Source: Pseudomonadota bacterium (GTDB lineage Bacteria; Desulfobacterota; BSN033; WVXP01). From it: DNA of 33,478 bases. The notes beneath the pieces were generated by a model, which was given only the letters and a program-made list of their open reading frames with translations, was not told where the DNA came from and did no database searches. This document shows positions 1 to 8,842 of the stretch, piece by piece. The stretch lies in the NCBI GenBank assembly GCA_011773445.1, contig WVXP01000161.1:5327-38804 (forward strand), written 5' to 3'. Numbering within the stretch: position 1 is the first letter of the stretch; each line of letters starts with the position of its first letter. The position numbers and the translations under genes are program-made.

Positions 1-413
1 TTCTTGCCTTGGGGAGAGAACCATAAACGACCCATCCGGCCGCGACCTCGGCGCTGGGCCTCCGCAATCACCACCACCCCTTCCCGGGCTCCACGGAGGG
101 CCATTTCGTAGGCCAAATCATTGGTCGAGGTCACTTCTTCGTAGGTGCGAAACTCTCTGGCCACCCGAGAGACCTTTAGGTCTCGTTCAATTTCTTGAGA
201 TGACAACCGATCCGGTCTCTTAACCAGCGCGTATCCGAGATGAGGCTTCGCTGCGATTCTGTAACCATAACCTCTAAGCACCTGAATTCTTTTCCAAATA
301 GCAGCTCTTGACAAACCTAGCTGCCGACTTAGGTCCTCACCGGAGGCATACCCCTGGCACTCCTCAAGGGCGGTAAGAATTAACTGATTGATCGAGTCGT
401 TCGAGGTTCTCAT
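1..413 (-). CDS. birA: Biotin--protein ligase BirA, N-terminal part (cut by window edge)
   Basis: This is the first ~137 residues of a bifunctional biotin ligase/repressor; the rest lies left of base 1. The start is ATG at 413 (MRTSNDSINQ). Residues ~5-65 form a winged HTH, including SRAAIWKRIQVLRGYGY and then IAAKPHLGYAL, typical of BirA DNA-binding domains. The catalytic domain begins with TNDLAYEMA and then VVIAEAQRRGRGRMGRLW, the GRGRxGRxW biotinyl-adenylate loop. The family activates biotin with ATP and transfers it to acetyl-CoA carboxylase; forms with the HTH can also repress biotin genes. It lies downstream of the fusA-like gene on the same strand after a 269-bp gap, so co-transcription is possible but not obvious. 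The family call is secure; repressor function is inferred from the HTH. Confidence 0.93.
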   Translation of the reverse strand, partial: MRTSNDSINQLILTALEECQGYASGEDLSRQLGLSRAAIWKRIQVLRGYGYRIAAKPHLGYALVKRPDRLSSQEIERDLKVSRVAREFRTYEEVTSTNDLAYEMALRGAREGVVVIAEAQRRGRGRMGRLWFSPQGK

Positions 414-682
414 CAAATGCGCTTGCTATTCTTGTCATTTCTCAATGCGCTGCTTGGTCTCAGGAGAATTTAGCCATCAGGATGGAAACAAGAAAGAAAA
501 CGCCCCTCAAGACACGCGGTCTTACAGAAGAGCTCTTCAACGCTCGGTTCGAGTCGCCCATCTTTTGAAAATCTTGCCAAGTAGGAAAAACCCGGTTTGT
601 ATTCTCAATTAGGAAAACCTAGGAGGCTAGGTAGCCATTCCTGTTGGTCAATTCCGACTCCTGACCCCTGCCCTCTGACTTA
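414..682. other. Intergenic gap between birA and fusA-like gene
   Basis: I see no convincing gene here; a 74-codon plus-strand frame overlaps birA and has no recognisable features. The segment at about 648-682 (TCAATTCCGACTCCTGACCC and onward) resembles the C/T-rich stretch at 10512-10552 upstream of uvrB (TTCCTGACTTCTGCCC, then GACTCCTGACGAC). It is probably a degenerate dispersed repeat. Confidence 0.5.
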
Positions 683-2725
683 TCATTTTCCTGGCCCCCT
701 GTCATAACGGAAAAACTGCATCGAAAAAGTCCCCCGTCCTTGACTCAGGGACCTCAGATCCGTGGAATAGCCGAACATCTGGGTCAACGGACAGCGTGCC
801 TGAATATGAACGACCTTTCCCTTTGGCGTAATTGACTCGACTTTGCACTGCCGAGACTTCAGGTCTCCGATGACCTCACCCATGAACTCCTCGGGAACCA
901 CAACAGTAGTCGCCATGATGGGTTCGAGAAGCACGGGTTGGGCCTTCTCACACCCCTCTCTAAGCGCATTCGAACTCGCCATCTTCAACGCCACGGGAGA
1001 GGGATTGTCAGCATCGAAATTCACATCGATGACTTCCACTTTGATATCCGTTAGCGCGAATCCCATGAAAGGCCCAACCGTCACGGCATCCCGAACGCCT
1101 TCCTCGATAGCTTCATAGATCTCTGTCTGCAATTTTTCTCGTGGAACCATTGAAGTAAAGTCGATTCCCCGGCCCCGTCCTTGTGGGGATATTCTGAGGG
1201 TGACTTCCCCAAAAAGCCGGGTTTCATCAACTTGACGGAGGAACCTCCCTCTCTGTTCGACGACCTTTTCGATCGTCTCCCGGTAAACAACCTGGGGGCG
1301 ACCCACGTTGACCGAAAGGTTGTATTCATTTTGCAGACGGGTAACCAGCACATCAAGATGGAGCTCTCCCATTCCGGAAATGATGGTCTGCGCCGTGTCA
1401 TCGTCAAAGTTAACGAGAAAGGTGGGATCCTCTTCTGCCAACTTTTCAAGACTCAGGTTCAGTTTGTCTTGGTCTTGGTTGGTTCGAGGTTCGACGGCCA
1501 CGGACATGACCGGTTTGTAAAAATCGATCGGTTCAAGAAGAATGGGGGCGGCCTCATCGCAGAGGGTGTCACCGGTTGTAGTTCCCTTTAATCCCATCAC
1601 AGCAACGATATCCCCTGTAGACGCCTCGTCAATCCTCTCACGATGGTTGGCGTGCATTCTAAAGATCCTCGAAATCCGCTCCTTTGTCCCTAACCGCGGA
1701 TTGTAGGCCGCTTTGCCCACCTTTATGCTGCCTGAATAGACCCTTACATAAACCATCTTTCTTCCCTCGTCCATCATGACCTTGAAAGCCAGGGCGGCAA
1801 AAGGCTCGTTGTCGTCGGCCAGTCGTGTCTCGGACTGACCCGTGTTTGGATTTTTCCCGGTAATACCTGAAATCTCCAATGGGGAGGGCAAGTAATCGGC
1901 CACTGCATCAAGGAGAGGTTGAATTCCCTTATTCTTGAGGGCCGAACCGCACAAAACCGGCACAACCTTCATGCCAATCGTCGCTTTCCGAATCGCCGTT
2001 AAGAGCTCCGGTTCTGTGATGGGTTCCCCCTCAAGATATTTCTCGGTTAAGGTATCATCTGTTTCTGCTACGGCCTCAATCAAGCGCGAACGATAATCCT
2101 CAGCCTCCGCTCGATAGGATTCTGGGATCTCTACCTCACTGTAAGATGCCCCCAGGGTTTCTTCGTGCCACATGATCGCCTTGGCCCTGATCAAATCGAT
2201 AACTCCTCGGAATTCGTCTTCTATTCCCAAAGGCATCTGAATCAAAAGGGGCCTTGTGCCGAGCCTGTCGATCATCATTTTCACCGTTCCGTGAAAATCT
2301 GCCCCTACCCGGTCCATTTTGTTGATAAATGCAACTTTCGGAACGCTATATTTGTCGGCTTGGTGCCACACAGTCTCAGATTGGGGTTCAACACCCTCAA
2401 CGGCCGAGAAAACGACGACAACACCGTCGAGAACTCTGAGGGCACGTTCGACTTCGATCGTAAAGTCGACATGGCCAGGTGTGTCGATGATATGAATGTC
2501 ATGGTTCCGCCACAGGCATGTCGTCACCGCAGAGGTGATGGTAATCCCCCGCTGTTGTTCCAACTGCATCCAGTCCATTACCGTGTCACCGTCATGGACT
2601 TCTCCCATGCGATGGGTCCGCCCGGTATAGTAGAGAACCCTTTCGGTGACAGTGGTTTTCCCTGCATCGATATGGGCCACGAACCCTATGTTTCGCGTCT
2701 TTTGGAGCTTTTTCCTGAATGCCAT
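683..2725 (-). CDS. fusA: Elongation factor G (non-str-operon copy)
   Basis: This is a 680-residue translational GTPase that would drive tRNA-mRNA translocation or ribosome recycling in the cytoplasm. G-domain motifs are intact: AHIDAGKTT (17-25, P-loop), [13 protein letters not shown] and NKMDR. EF-G domains II-V follow, ending in [13 protein letters not shown]. The length is slightly below the usual 690-705. The gene sits next to birA and divergent from an envelope gene, with no rpsL, rpsG or tuf nearby, so it is likely one of two EF-G copies. Deltaproteobacteria and spirochaetes often carry paralogous EF-G forms (EFG II or the spdEFG groups); I cannot assign the subfamily by eye. The ATG start leads straight into the conserved [15 protein letters not shown], but the ribosome-binding site is weak. 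Confidence 0.93.
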   Translation of the reverse strand: MAFRKKLQKTRNIGFVAHIDAGKTTVTERVLYYTGRTHRMGEVHDGDTVMDWMQLEQQRGITITSAVTTCLWRNHDIHIIDTPGHVDFTIEVERALRVLDGVVVVFSAVEGVEPQSETVWHQADKYSVPKVAFINKMDRVGADFHGTVKMMIDRLGTRPLLIQMPLGIEDEFRGVIDLIRAKAIMWHEETLGASYSEVEIPESYRAEAEDYRSRLIEAVAETDDTLTEKYLEGEPITEPELLTAIRKATIGMKVVPVLCGSALKNKGIQPLLDAVADYLPSPLEISGITGKNPNTGQSETRLADDNEPFAALAFKVMMDEGRKMVYVRVYSGSIKVGKAAYNPRLGTKERISRIFRMHANHRERIDEASTGDIVAVMGLKGTTTGDTLCDEAAPILLEPIDFYKPVMSVAVEPRTNQDQDKLNLSLEKLAEEDPTFLVNFDDDTAQTIISGMGELHLDVLVTRLQNEYNLSVNVGRPQVVYRETIEKVVEQRGRFLRQVDETRLFGEVTLRISPQGRGRGIDFTSMVPREKLQTEIYEAIEEGVRDAVTVGPFMGFALTDIKVEVIDVNFDADNPSPVALKMASSNALREGCEKAQPVLLEPIMATTVVVPEEFMGEVIGDLKSRQCKVESITPKGKVVHIQARCPLTQMFGYSTDLRSLSQGRGTFSMQFFRYDRGPGK

Positions 2726-3173
2726 GTTCTGCTTCTTGACGAGTCTTCCGACATGGTAATCAAAAAAAGCCGCGGAAACTATAGAAATGTCTGGCTTTTT
2801 TGCGGCATATTAAAGGCTTCCCCTCAAAAAGTCAAGCGAGCCAATAAGTAGCCAGGAGCGTGAGATATACGCAGGGATATCTTCGAAACTTTCACATAGA
2901 TATTGCATCAATGACGGAGGTGTTTTGGTCATTTGATATTCGAGTTTTGAAATTGTTTCGAATTCGTCCCTGCCGGGACGCTTCGCCCGATATTCGGATT
3001 TCGAGTTTAAGCGTCCTACACATACTTCAAATTTGACCGAAATAGAATCGACTTTGATGTGGTTCCGTCGCGGGGCTGATCTTTCTTGCATTTTGAGACA
3101 CAATCTGTTACTATTTTTTATCGCCTCTCGTCTGTTTCTCTTCTTTCCTCTTTTACAACAATCGGAGAAGGAT
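2726..3173. other. Divergent intergenic region with degenerate repeat
   Basis: About 450 bp separate the divergent fusA-like gene and the envelope protein gene, so promoters for both should lie here; I see no clear sigma-70 match. Bases 2930-3010 carry an AT-rich repeat with TTCG/CGAA motifs (GATATTCGAGTTTTG, TTTCGAATTCG, ATTCGGATTTCGAGTTT). The 13-mer TTCGGATTTCGAG at 2993-3005 recurs exactly at 13718-13730. The long-frame upstream extension of the next gene (from 3033) runs through this repeat and is unlikely to be coding. Confidence 0.55.
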
Positions 3174-4301
3174 TTGTCTCATCTTGCCCTAAAGCGCTTC
3201 CTTTTCATCACGCTACTGGTTGCCCTCGTTTCTCCTGCAGCCTGCACCCACATCGAGAGACTCAAAAGGCCCTTTACCCATCGAGTGGACCGCAGGGTCC
3301 GGCATAAGGAAATCGTTCGCATCGATGATCGCGTCTATGTGAAAGTGCCGAATCCAGATGCCCAGGCTGAGGGTGCTCAAATGCAGTATCTCTATGTGTC
3401 GGTTGATGAGTATCTTGCCAACCGCGAGACCTTCGATTCGGCACCGATTTCGAAGCCATCCACCCAGGAGGAGGAATGGAGGCCTGTGGAATTGGAGACC
3501 GCATCGCTTCCGACGACGGAAGAACCGGATAAGACCGGAGAGATAGGAACTTCTCTCCATTTTAAGAAAAGGCTCATGATCGTTCCTTTCAGAGATTCGA
3601 CCAACGCTTCTCATAAAAAGCTTGCCGACCGTGCCCTGCAAACTCTGATTTCAAAGATCCGGACAACATCTGATCAGATTGTTTTTTTCGACGCTGCTAT
3701 TTTGGAGGAGACGCTGCGAAGCCGGAAACTCGACCTTAAATCCTTTGAATCTCCAGAGACCATACAGCTAGCGAATCAGCTGTTCAACGTTCACGCCATC
3801 GTTACAGGGACGATCAACCATCTCTTCACCTCATCAACTGAGAGCAAGGTCAAGGGGAAAGGCAAGACGACATATGCCATTGCTGAGATAAGCGCGAAGC
3901 TAATCGATGCGGCGTCGGGAAGGGTCGTACGGGTATGGGAGAAGAGAAATCCAACATTTGCCTCAGAGGGAAAAGGGGATTTCTCGGAAGAAAAGGCCCA
4001 GCTAAAAGCGATCGAATGGATCATTTCGGAAATCGGCCTGGAAATCACCGAGGAGTTAAGGGGGATCAGCTGGCATACGACGATCGCCAGCGTTGACGGT
4101 GACAGAGTATATATCAGCGCTGGAAAACTCTCTGGCGTTCGGGTCGGGGACGTATTCTCTGTCTACCCGGCAGCCTCTCAGGAGGAACCCAAAGGAGAGG
4201 TCCGTGTGGGGGACTTATTTGGGATTGATTCCTCTGTGGCAGACATCACAAGGGGAAAGGGCTTCAGAGCTAACGACGTGGTTAGGCCTACTTTGAGGTG
4301 A
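3174..4301 (+). CDS. CsgG/FlgT-like envelope protein, probable lipoprotein
   Basis: I chose TTG at 3174 as the start because GGAGAAGG lies just upstream (3164-3171) and the protein then opens with a signal sequence: positive KR, a hydrophobic stretch FLFITLLVALV, then SPAAC with Cys24 as likely lipidation site (the lipobox is imperfect, Pro at -3). The mature ~350 residues have a charged linker, then a segment from KKRLMIVPFRD through VHAIVTGTINHL and AKLIDAASGRVVRVW that resembles the CsgG/LpoB/FlgT middle fold. A C-terminal piece, VYISAGKLSGVRVGDVFSVY, resembles FlgT C-terminal domains. It is probably a periplasmic outer-membrane lipoprotein; its partner is unknown. It is 72 bp upstream of carD on the same strand. 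The family call is by motif style only. Confidence 0.6.
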   Translation: MSHLALKRFLFITLLVALVSPAACTHIERLKRPFTHRVDRRVRHKEIVRIDDRVYVKVPNPDAQAEGAQMQYLYVSVDEYLANRETFDSAPISKPSTQEEEWRPVELETASLPTTEEPDKTGEIGTSLHFKKRLMIVPFRDSTNASHKKLADRALQTLISKIRTTSDQIVFFDAAILEETLRSRKLDLKSFESPETIQLANQLFNVHAIVTGTINHLFTSSTESKVKGKGKTTYAIAEISAKLIDAASGRVVRVWEKRNPTFASEGKGDFSEEKAQLKAIEWIISEIGLEITEELRGISWHTTIASVDGDRVYISAGKLSGVRVGDVFSVYPAASQEEPKGEVRVGDLFGIDSSVADITRGKGFRANDVVRPTLR

Positions 4302-4373
4302 TAAGTCTATTCCAAATTTAGAAAGGGGATACAACAAAAACGTAAGAACCAACAAAAAAGGGGAGTTTGAAAA

Positions 4374-4856
4374 ATGTTTGAGATTGGGGACAAGGCTGTC
4401 TATCCTGGACATGGAGTTGGCGTCATCGAGAAGATCGAGAATAGAGAAATCTCAGGAAACAACAAGGCCTTCTATGTTTTGAAGATCTTGGACAATGGAA
4501 TGACCATCATGATCCCTACGGACAACGCGGAAATGGTCGGGCTGAGAGAGATCATCCCTGAGTTTCAGGTTCCAAGGGTCTTTCAGATTCTCAAAGAGAA
4601 GGATGTTTCCGTCGATAATCAGACATGGAACCGCCGATATCGGGAGTACATGGAGAAGATCAACACGGGATCGATTTTCGAGATAGCCGAGGTCCTGAGA
4701 GATCTCTCCATGCTAAAAAATGAAAAAGAGCTTTCATTCGGTGAGCGCAAGATCCTAGATACGGCAAAAAACCTTTTAGTCAAAGAGATTGCCATCGCCA
4801 AGAGCTCTCAGGAGAATGAAGTTGTCCAAGAGCTTCGATCGATCTTAGATAGCTAG
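4374..4856 (+). CDS. carD: CarD-family transcriptional regulator (CdnL-like)
   Basis: This 160-residue protein starts FEIGDKAVYPGHGVGVIEKIE, the hallmark of the CarD/CdnL RNA-polymerase-interaction (Tudor-like) domain, followed by IPTDNAEMVGLREI. The second half is a helical domain (WNRRYREYMEKI, EVLRDLSMLKNEKELSFGERKIL) as in CdnL and Mycobacterium CarD. Family members bind the RNA polymerase beta subunit and stabilise open promoter complexes, notably at rRNA promoters. The start is supported by AAAAGGGGAG about 8-12 bases upstream. Its place just before the PIN/TRAM gene and ispD-ispF-cysS matches a conserved order I recall from Deltaproteobacteria. The domain call is secure; targets are unknown. 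Confidence 0.93.
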   Translation: MFEIGDKAVYPGHGVGVIEKIENREISGNNKAFYVLKILDNGMTIMIPTDNAEMVGLREIIPEFQVPRVFQILKEKDVSVDNQTWNRRYREYMEKINTGSIFEIAEVLRDLSMLKNEKELSFGERKILDTAKNLLVKEIAIAKSSQENEVVQELRSILDS

Positions 4857-5037
4857 GTCGTACAAATCGGTATACTAAACTTTCGTATTTCCTGAAAACA
4901 AACAGAAACACTCTTAAAAACCTCCCCTTAGCCAGCCGAGTCTTTCCAATCTAAAAGGCCTTCCGGGACCAGGATATCCCTTTATCATGGTGAATCAACC
5001 GTGAATCGACTCTGTGCCCAGTCTAGAAGGAGATAAC
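4857..5037. other. carD to PIN/TRAM intergenic spacer
   Basis: The 181-bp spacer has no ORF of note. It ends with the strong ribosome-binding site AGAAGGAGATAAC directly before ATG 5038, which is why that start is preferred over the upstream in-frame codon at 5014. It may hold a promoter for the downstream isoprenoid/cysS operon, but I cannot point to a convincing -35/-10 pair. Confidence 0.45.
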
Positions 5038-6075
5038 ATGGCATCTCTCATACTATGGATAGTCCTAATTCTTGCCAGTTCTCTGGGTGGGTATATTGCA
5101 GGCAGTGAACTCACCTCCTCAAAAACCTTCGCTTTGTGGGGCTTGCTCGGTGGGGCAGTCCTCGCCATTCTCGCCATACTTTTCGTGGAAAATGCCAAAA
5201 AAACACCCTTGCGAAAAATCTGCGGAGGGGTGGCTGGTCTTTTGGTGGGGCTCCTTTTTGGACGGCTCATCTCAGCTGCCGTCCCCTTTTTCGTCAAGTC
5301 CGGCAGCATAGCGATCAGTGGGATAATCTACTTCATTCTAGGCTATGTGGGGTTAAAAATCGGTTTGAAAAAAGGAGAAGAGTTTAACCTCCAGAGTCTC
5401 ACGCTCTCGAAAGGAACGGACACTGAGCGCTTTAAGATTCTTGATACAAGTGTGATCATCGACGGACGCGTGGCCGACATTTGCGAGACGGGCTTCATCG
5501 AAGGCACGTTCATTATTCCCCAGTTTGTGCTCCATGAGTTGCAGCACATTGCCGATTCTCCCGATTCAGTGAAAAGAACCCGCGGGAAACGGGGACTCGA
5601 GATTCTTCATCGAATGCAAAAATCGGTGGATATTGAAGTCCGGATCAGTGAGCAGGACTTTCATCGGATCAAAGAAGTCGACACGAAACTCGTGGAATTG
5701 GCCAAGCGAATCGACGGCAAAATCATCACCAATGATGCAAATCTCAATAAGGTCGCCGAACTTCAGGGGATTAGTGTCCTCAACATCAATGCATTAGCCA
5801 ATGCATTGAAGCCCGTCGTGCTGCCTGGAGAGGAGCTGGATGTTTACGTTCTCAAGGAGGGAAAAGAACCTGGGCAGGGCGTTGCATATCTCGATGATGG
5901 AACCATGGTCGTCATTGAAAGTGGTCGAAAGTTCATGGGCAGGTCTCTCGATGTGGTGGTCACCAGTGTCCTCCAAACCACCGCAGGACGGATGATCTTC
6001 GCCAAAGTCAAGGAGGAGGGGACTAGCAGTCAAGCCGAATCTTTTCAACACCGTCAGGAATGGCAGCGAGGGTAA
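5038..6075 (+). CDS. PIN/TRAM-domain membrane protein (YacL family)
   Basis: This 345-residue protein has four hydrophobic helices at the N-terminus (~4-21, 31-50, 60-82, 88-110). A PIN nuclease-like domain starts at RFKILDTSVIIDGRVADI (acidic Asp136, Asp142) and includes FVLHELQHIADS and the late acidic stretch KIITNDANLNK. The C-terminal segment VLKEGKEPGQGVAYLDDGTMVVIESG is the TRAM domain, a likely RNA-binding fold. This is the YacL architecture of Bacillus; PIN domains are usually RNases, but the substrate here is unknown. ATG 5038 has an optimal GGAG. The 3' end overlaps ispD by 16 bp, implying translational coupling. Confidence 0.88.
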   Translation: MASLILWIVLILASSLGGYIAGSELTSSKTFALWGLLGGAVLAILAILFVENAKKTPLRKICGGVAGLLVGLLFGRLISAAVPFFVKSGSIAISGIIYFILGYVGLKIGLKKGEEFNLQSLTLSKGTDTERFKILDTSVIIDGRVADICETGFIEGTFIIPQFVLHELQHIADSPDSVKRTRGKRGLEILHRMQKSVDIEVRISEQDFHRIKEVDTKLVELAKRIDGKIITNDANLNKVAELQGISVLNINALANALKPVVLPGEELDVYVLKEGKEPGQGVAYLDDGTMVVIESGRKFMGRSLDVVVTSVLQTTAGRMIFAKVKEEGTSSQAESFQHRQEWQRG

Positions 6076-6797
6076 CGGTGCAGAAAGTGAAGAGAAGAGT
6101 CGCTGCACTAATCGTGGCTGCCGGTGAGGGACGCCGCATGGGGAGTGCTGAGTCGAAAGCCTTTCTCCCCCTAAAAGGTATCCCGATTCTCGCACACACC
6201 ATTCAGCCGTTTGAGGCCTGCAGCCGAATTCAACGTCTCTATCTGGTCCTTCGAGAAGAGGACATACCTTCATGGCACCAGACGATCCTCGATCGGTTCC
6301 CGTTCAAAAAAACACAACCACCAGTGCCTGGAGGATCACAGCGGCAGGACTCGGTCCGTTTGGGTCTTGAAGCCATCGAAGAAGACATCGATATCGTTCT
6401 CATTCACGATGGAGCTCGTCCCTTTGTCGATCCTCCCATACTTGATCGACTGCTCGACACAGTGGAAAAGACACAGGCTGCTGTCGTCGCCGTACCTGCT
6501 ACGGAGACGATAAAAGTTGTTTCCCCCCGAGGTCTCGTCGTCGAAACACCAGCCAGAGAAGACCTTTGGCATATTCAGACTCCCCAGGCCTTCGATTATA
6601 GCCTCATCCTCAAAGCCCATCGCAAAGCGGTGGCAGATAATATCGTCACGACAGATGACGCAACGCTCGTTGAACGGCTGGGTATTCCGGTCACCGTTGT
6701 GCACGGTTCTTACAGAAACATAAAAATCACAACACCCAAAGATCTCGTCATTGCTTGCGCTCTTCTCGAAAATGGTGAAACTTCATCTGAGTCCTGA
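6060..6797 (+). CDS. ispD: 2-C-methyl-D-erythritol 4-phosphate cytidylyltransferase
   Basis: IspD joins CTP to MEP, the third step of the non-mevalonate isoprenoid pathway. The nucleotide-binding signature VAALIVAAGEGRRMG appears at residues ~13-27, followed by KAFLPLKGIPIL with the catalytic Lys. Further conserved blocks are GGSQRQDSVRLGL, VLIHDGARPFV and ATETIKVV, then a C-terminal block LWHIQTPQAF, TTDDATLVERLG and NIKITTPKDL. At 245 residues the length is slightly long because of an N-terminal extension; GTG at 6078, after AGCGAGGG, is a plausible alternative start. It overlaps the PIN/TRAM gene and is 9 bp from ispF, so the three genes form one operon supplying precursors for undecaprenyl phosphate and quinones. 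Confidence 0.96.
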   Translation: MAARVTVQKVKRRVAALIVAAGEGRRMGSAESKAFLPLKGIPILAHTIQPFEACSRIQRLYLVLREEDIPSWHQTILDRFPFKKTQPPVPGGSQRQDSVRLGLEAIEEDIDIVLIHDGARPFVDPPILDRLLDTVEKTQAAVVAVPATETIKVVSPRGLVVETPAREDLWHIQTPQAFDYSLILKAHRKAVADNIVTTDDATLVERLGIPVTVVHGSYRNIKITTPKDLVIACALLENGETSSES

Positions 6798-6806
6798 GAG
6801 AAGCCA

Positions 6807-7295
6807 ATGAGAATCGGTTGGGGTTACGACATCCACCCGTTGAGAGGGGGCCGAAAACTCGTTCTCGGGGGTGTGGAGATCCCTTTTGAGAAAGGACTGT
6901 ATGGGCACTCGGATGCTGATGTACTGATCCACGCCCTCTGTGATGCTATTCTGGGGGCAATGGGGGATGGAGATCTGGGACAGCACTTCCCAGACAGCGA
7001 CCCGAAACTCGCTGGCATCGAGAGCAGTCATCTACTTCGCGAGGTTGTCGATAAGGCAAAGGCGCGGGGCTATGAAATCCATAATGTGGACGCGACGATC
7101 GTCGCTCAAAAGCCAAAATTGGCAGATTACTTGCCCAAGATGAGAGAGCGGCTGGCGGAGCTTGTTGAGGTGAAAAGGGAAGACCTTAACGTGAAGGCGA
7201 CTTCACCGGAGGGAATTGGAGCGATCGGCCACGAAGAGGCCATCGCGGCTCAATGTGTGGTCTTGATGCAAAAGAATCGGGAGGAATCAAGCTAA
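6807..7295 (+). CDS. ispF: 2-C-methyl-D-erythritol 2,4-cyclodiphosphate synthase
   Basis: IspF cyclises CDP-ME 2-phosphate to MEcPP with release of CMP. Metal ligands are visible in GYDIHPL (Asp8, His10) and in the GHSDADVLIHALCDA block that supplies the third His. The segments GDGDLGQHFPDSDP and VNVKATSPEGIGAIG (here LNVKATSPEGIGAIG) complete the family signature. The length of 162 residues is typical. It follows ispD by 9 bp and precedes cysS by 3 bp, an arrangement common in bacteria. No anomalies were seen. Confidence 0.97.
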   Translation: MRIGWGYDIHPLRGGRKLVLGGVEIPFEKGLYGHSDADVLIHALCDAILGAMGDGDLGQHFPDSDPKLAGIESSHLLREVVDKAKARGYEIHNVDATIVAQKPKLADYLPKMRERLAELVEVKREDLNVKATSPEGIGAIGHEEAIAAQCVVLMQKNREESS

Positions 7296-7298
7296 ACA

Positions 7299-8786
7299 AT
7301 GTCCCTCCGAATCTACAACACCCTGACCCAGAAAAAAGAGGACTTTCGTCCGATTCGTCCTAAAGATGTTCGGATGTACGTTTGTGGCGTTACGGTTTAT
7401 GACCGATGCCATATTGGTCACGGGAGAGCGGCGATCATTTTTGATGTGATTTACCGTTACCTGAAATATAAGGGCCACAGAGTCGTATACGTCAGAAACA
7501 TCACCGACATCGATGATAAGATCATTAACAAGGCGAACGAGGAGAAGACCGAAGCAAATGTGATTGCCGAGAGATACATTTATGAACTCCACGAGGATAT
7601 GAGACTCCTCGACGTCTTACCGCCTACCCACGAGCCACGGGCCACCGAACATGTCTCTGATATTATCGCCATGATCCAAAAACTCCTGGACAACGGATAT
7701 GCCTACCACTTGAATGGCAAAGTGTTTTTCTCCGTTTCAAAATTCAAGCCTTATGGACGGCTTTCTCATAAGCGCGTGGAGGAGCTTTTGGCTGGGACGC
7801 GCTTTGAGCCGGACGAGGACAAGCGGGAGGTCCCGGACTTTGCTCTCTGGAAGCCTGCGAAGCCCGGAGAGCCCTCCTGGCCGAGTCCCTGGGGCCAAGG
7901 AAGACCTGGATGGCATATCGAGTGCTCGGCCATGAGTACCCGGTACCTTGGCGACAGTTTCGATATTCATGGTGGAGGTCGGGATCTTGTTTTCCCCCAT
8001 CATGAAAACGAAATTGCCCAGTCTGAGGCCGCTACAGGAAAGACCTTTGTCCAGTACTTTGTGCATAACGGCTTCGTGACGAATGAGAGTGTGAAGATGG
8101 CCAAGTCCCTCGGGAACATCGTCACGATCCGTGAAGTCCTGGAGCAGACCGATTGTGAAACTGTTCGCCTCCTACTCCTATCCCACCACTACCGAAGCCC
8201 TGTTGACTTCTCCCATAAGACACTCATGGAATCGTCTGAGAACATGGAGCGATTCTATCTACTCTTAAAGGAAATCGGCACAAAGCTTCGAACTTTCCCG
8301 GGAAAGCTTGCAAAAGTCCCAGATGAGAGGCTTTCGTCAGAAGAAAAAAGCAGTTTGGAGCCTCTCCTCCGTTTTCCCAAGCGCTTCGAACAGGCCATGG
8401 ATGATGATTTCAATACCGCTTTGGCAATTGGTTATTTTTACGATATGGCGAGGGTTCTCAATCGCATCCTCCACAACCCCGGAGATGACCCGTCGCTTGG
8501 CCCCTCCCTACTTGCATTTGCTAAAGATTGCTTTGAGAAACAAGGAGCCGTTCTTGGGCTTTTTCAGTCCGACCCCGAGGCCTATCTAGGCCAGAGAAAG
8601 GAGAAGAGCCTTGAAGCTGCCTCCTTGAAAGAGGGTGAAATTACGCGTCTCATCGAGGAGAGAGATATGGCGAGAAAGGCCAAAAATTGGAACCGTGCCG
8701 ATGAGATACGAGACTACCTCGTCTCCCACAACATTGTCCTCGAGGACGGCCCGGAGGGAACGCGATGGCGAATCAAGGAGTTCTGA
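7299..8786 (+). CDS. cysS: Cysteinyl-tRNA synthetase
   Basis: This 495-residue class I synthetase charges tRNA-Cys in the cytoplasm. It begins LRIYNTLTQKKEDF and shows the zinc/cysteine pocket start YVCGVTVYD, the HIGH motif as HIGHGRAAI, the zinc-ligand block WHIECSAMS followed by HGGGRDLVFPHHENEIAQSEA, and the KMSKS loop as KMAKSLGN. The C-terminal helical anticodon region ends DEIRDYLVSHNIVLEDGPEGTRW. Length and motifs are normal. It is the last gene of the tight ispD-ispF-cysS run; the next gene's likely start is 57 bp downstream. Confidence 0.97.
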   Translation: MSLRIYNTLTQKKEDFRPIRPKDVRMYVCGVTVYDRCHIGHGRAAIIFDVIYRYLKYKGHRVVYVRNITDIDDKIINKANEEKTEANVIAERYIYELHEDMRLLDVLPPTHEPRATEHVSDIIAMIQKLLDNGYAYHLNGKVFFSVSKFKPYGRLSHKRVEELLAGTRFEPDEDKREVPDFALWKPAKPGEPSWPSPWGQGRPGWHIECSAMSTRYLGDSFDIHGGGRDLVFPHHENEIAQSEAATGKTFVQYFVHNGFVTNESVKMAKSLGNIVTIREVLEQTDCETVRLLLLSHHYRSPVDFSHKTLMESSENMERFYLLLKEIGTKLRTFPGKLAKVPDERLSSEEKSSLEPLLRFPKRFEQAMDDDFNTALAIGYFYDMARVLNRILHNPGDDPSLGPSLLAFAKDCFEKQGAVLGLFQSDPEAYLGQRKEKSLEAASLKEGEITRLIEERDMARKAKNWNRADEIRDYLVSHNIVLEDGPEGTRWRIKEF

Positions 8787-8842
8787 AGAGAGGACCATTG
8801 TCCCCTCCCTCAAACCCCGGAAGTTCAAATCAGGAGGAAGGG

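Noticed and set aside
2165-2851. 228-residue plus-strand ORF opposite the EF-G gene
   Set aside because: It is antisense to conserved EF-G codons, and its composition reflects the complementary strand.
3033-3173. 47-residue N-terminal extension of the envelope protein
   Set aside because: It runs through repeat-like DNA, and the TTG at 3174 has GGAGAAGG and starts directly at a signal peptide.
8765-8842. ATG start of the FAD dehydrogenase inside cysS
   Set aside because: It adds a low-complexity leader before the FAD fold; GTG 8843 has a near-perfect AGGAGGAAG.
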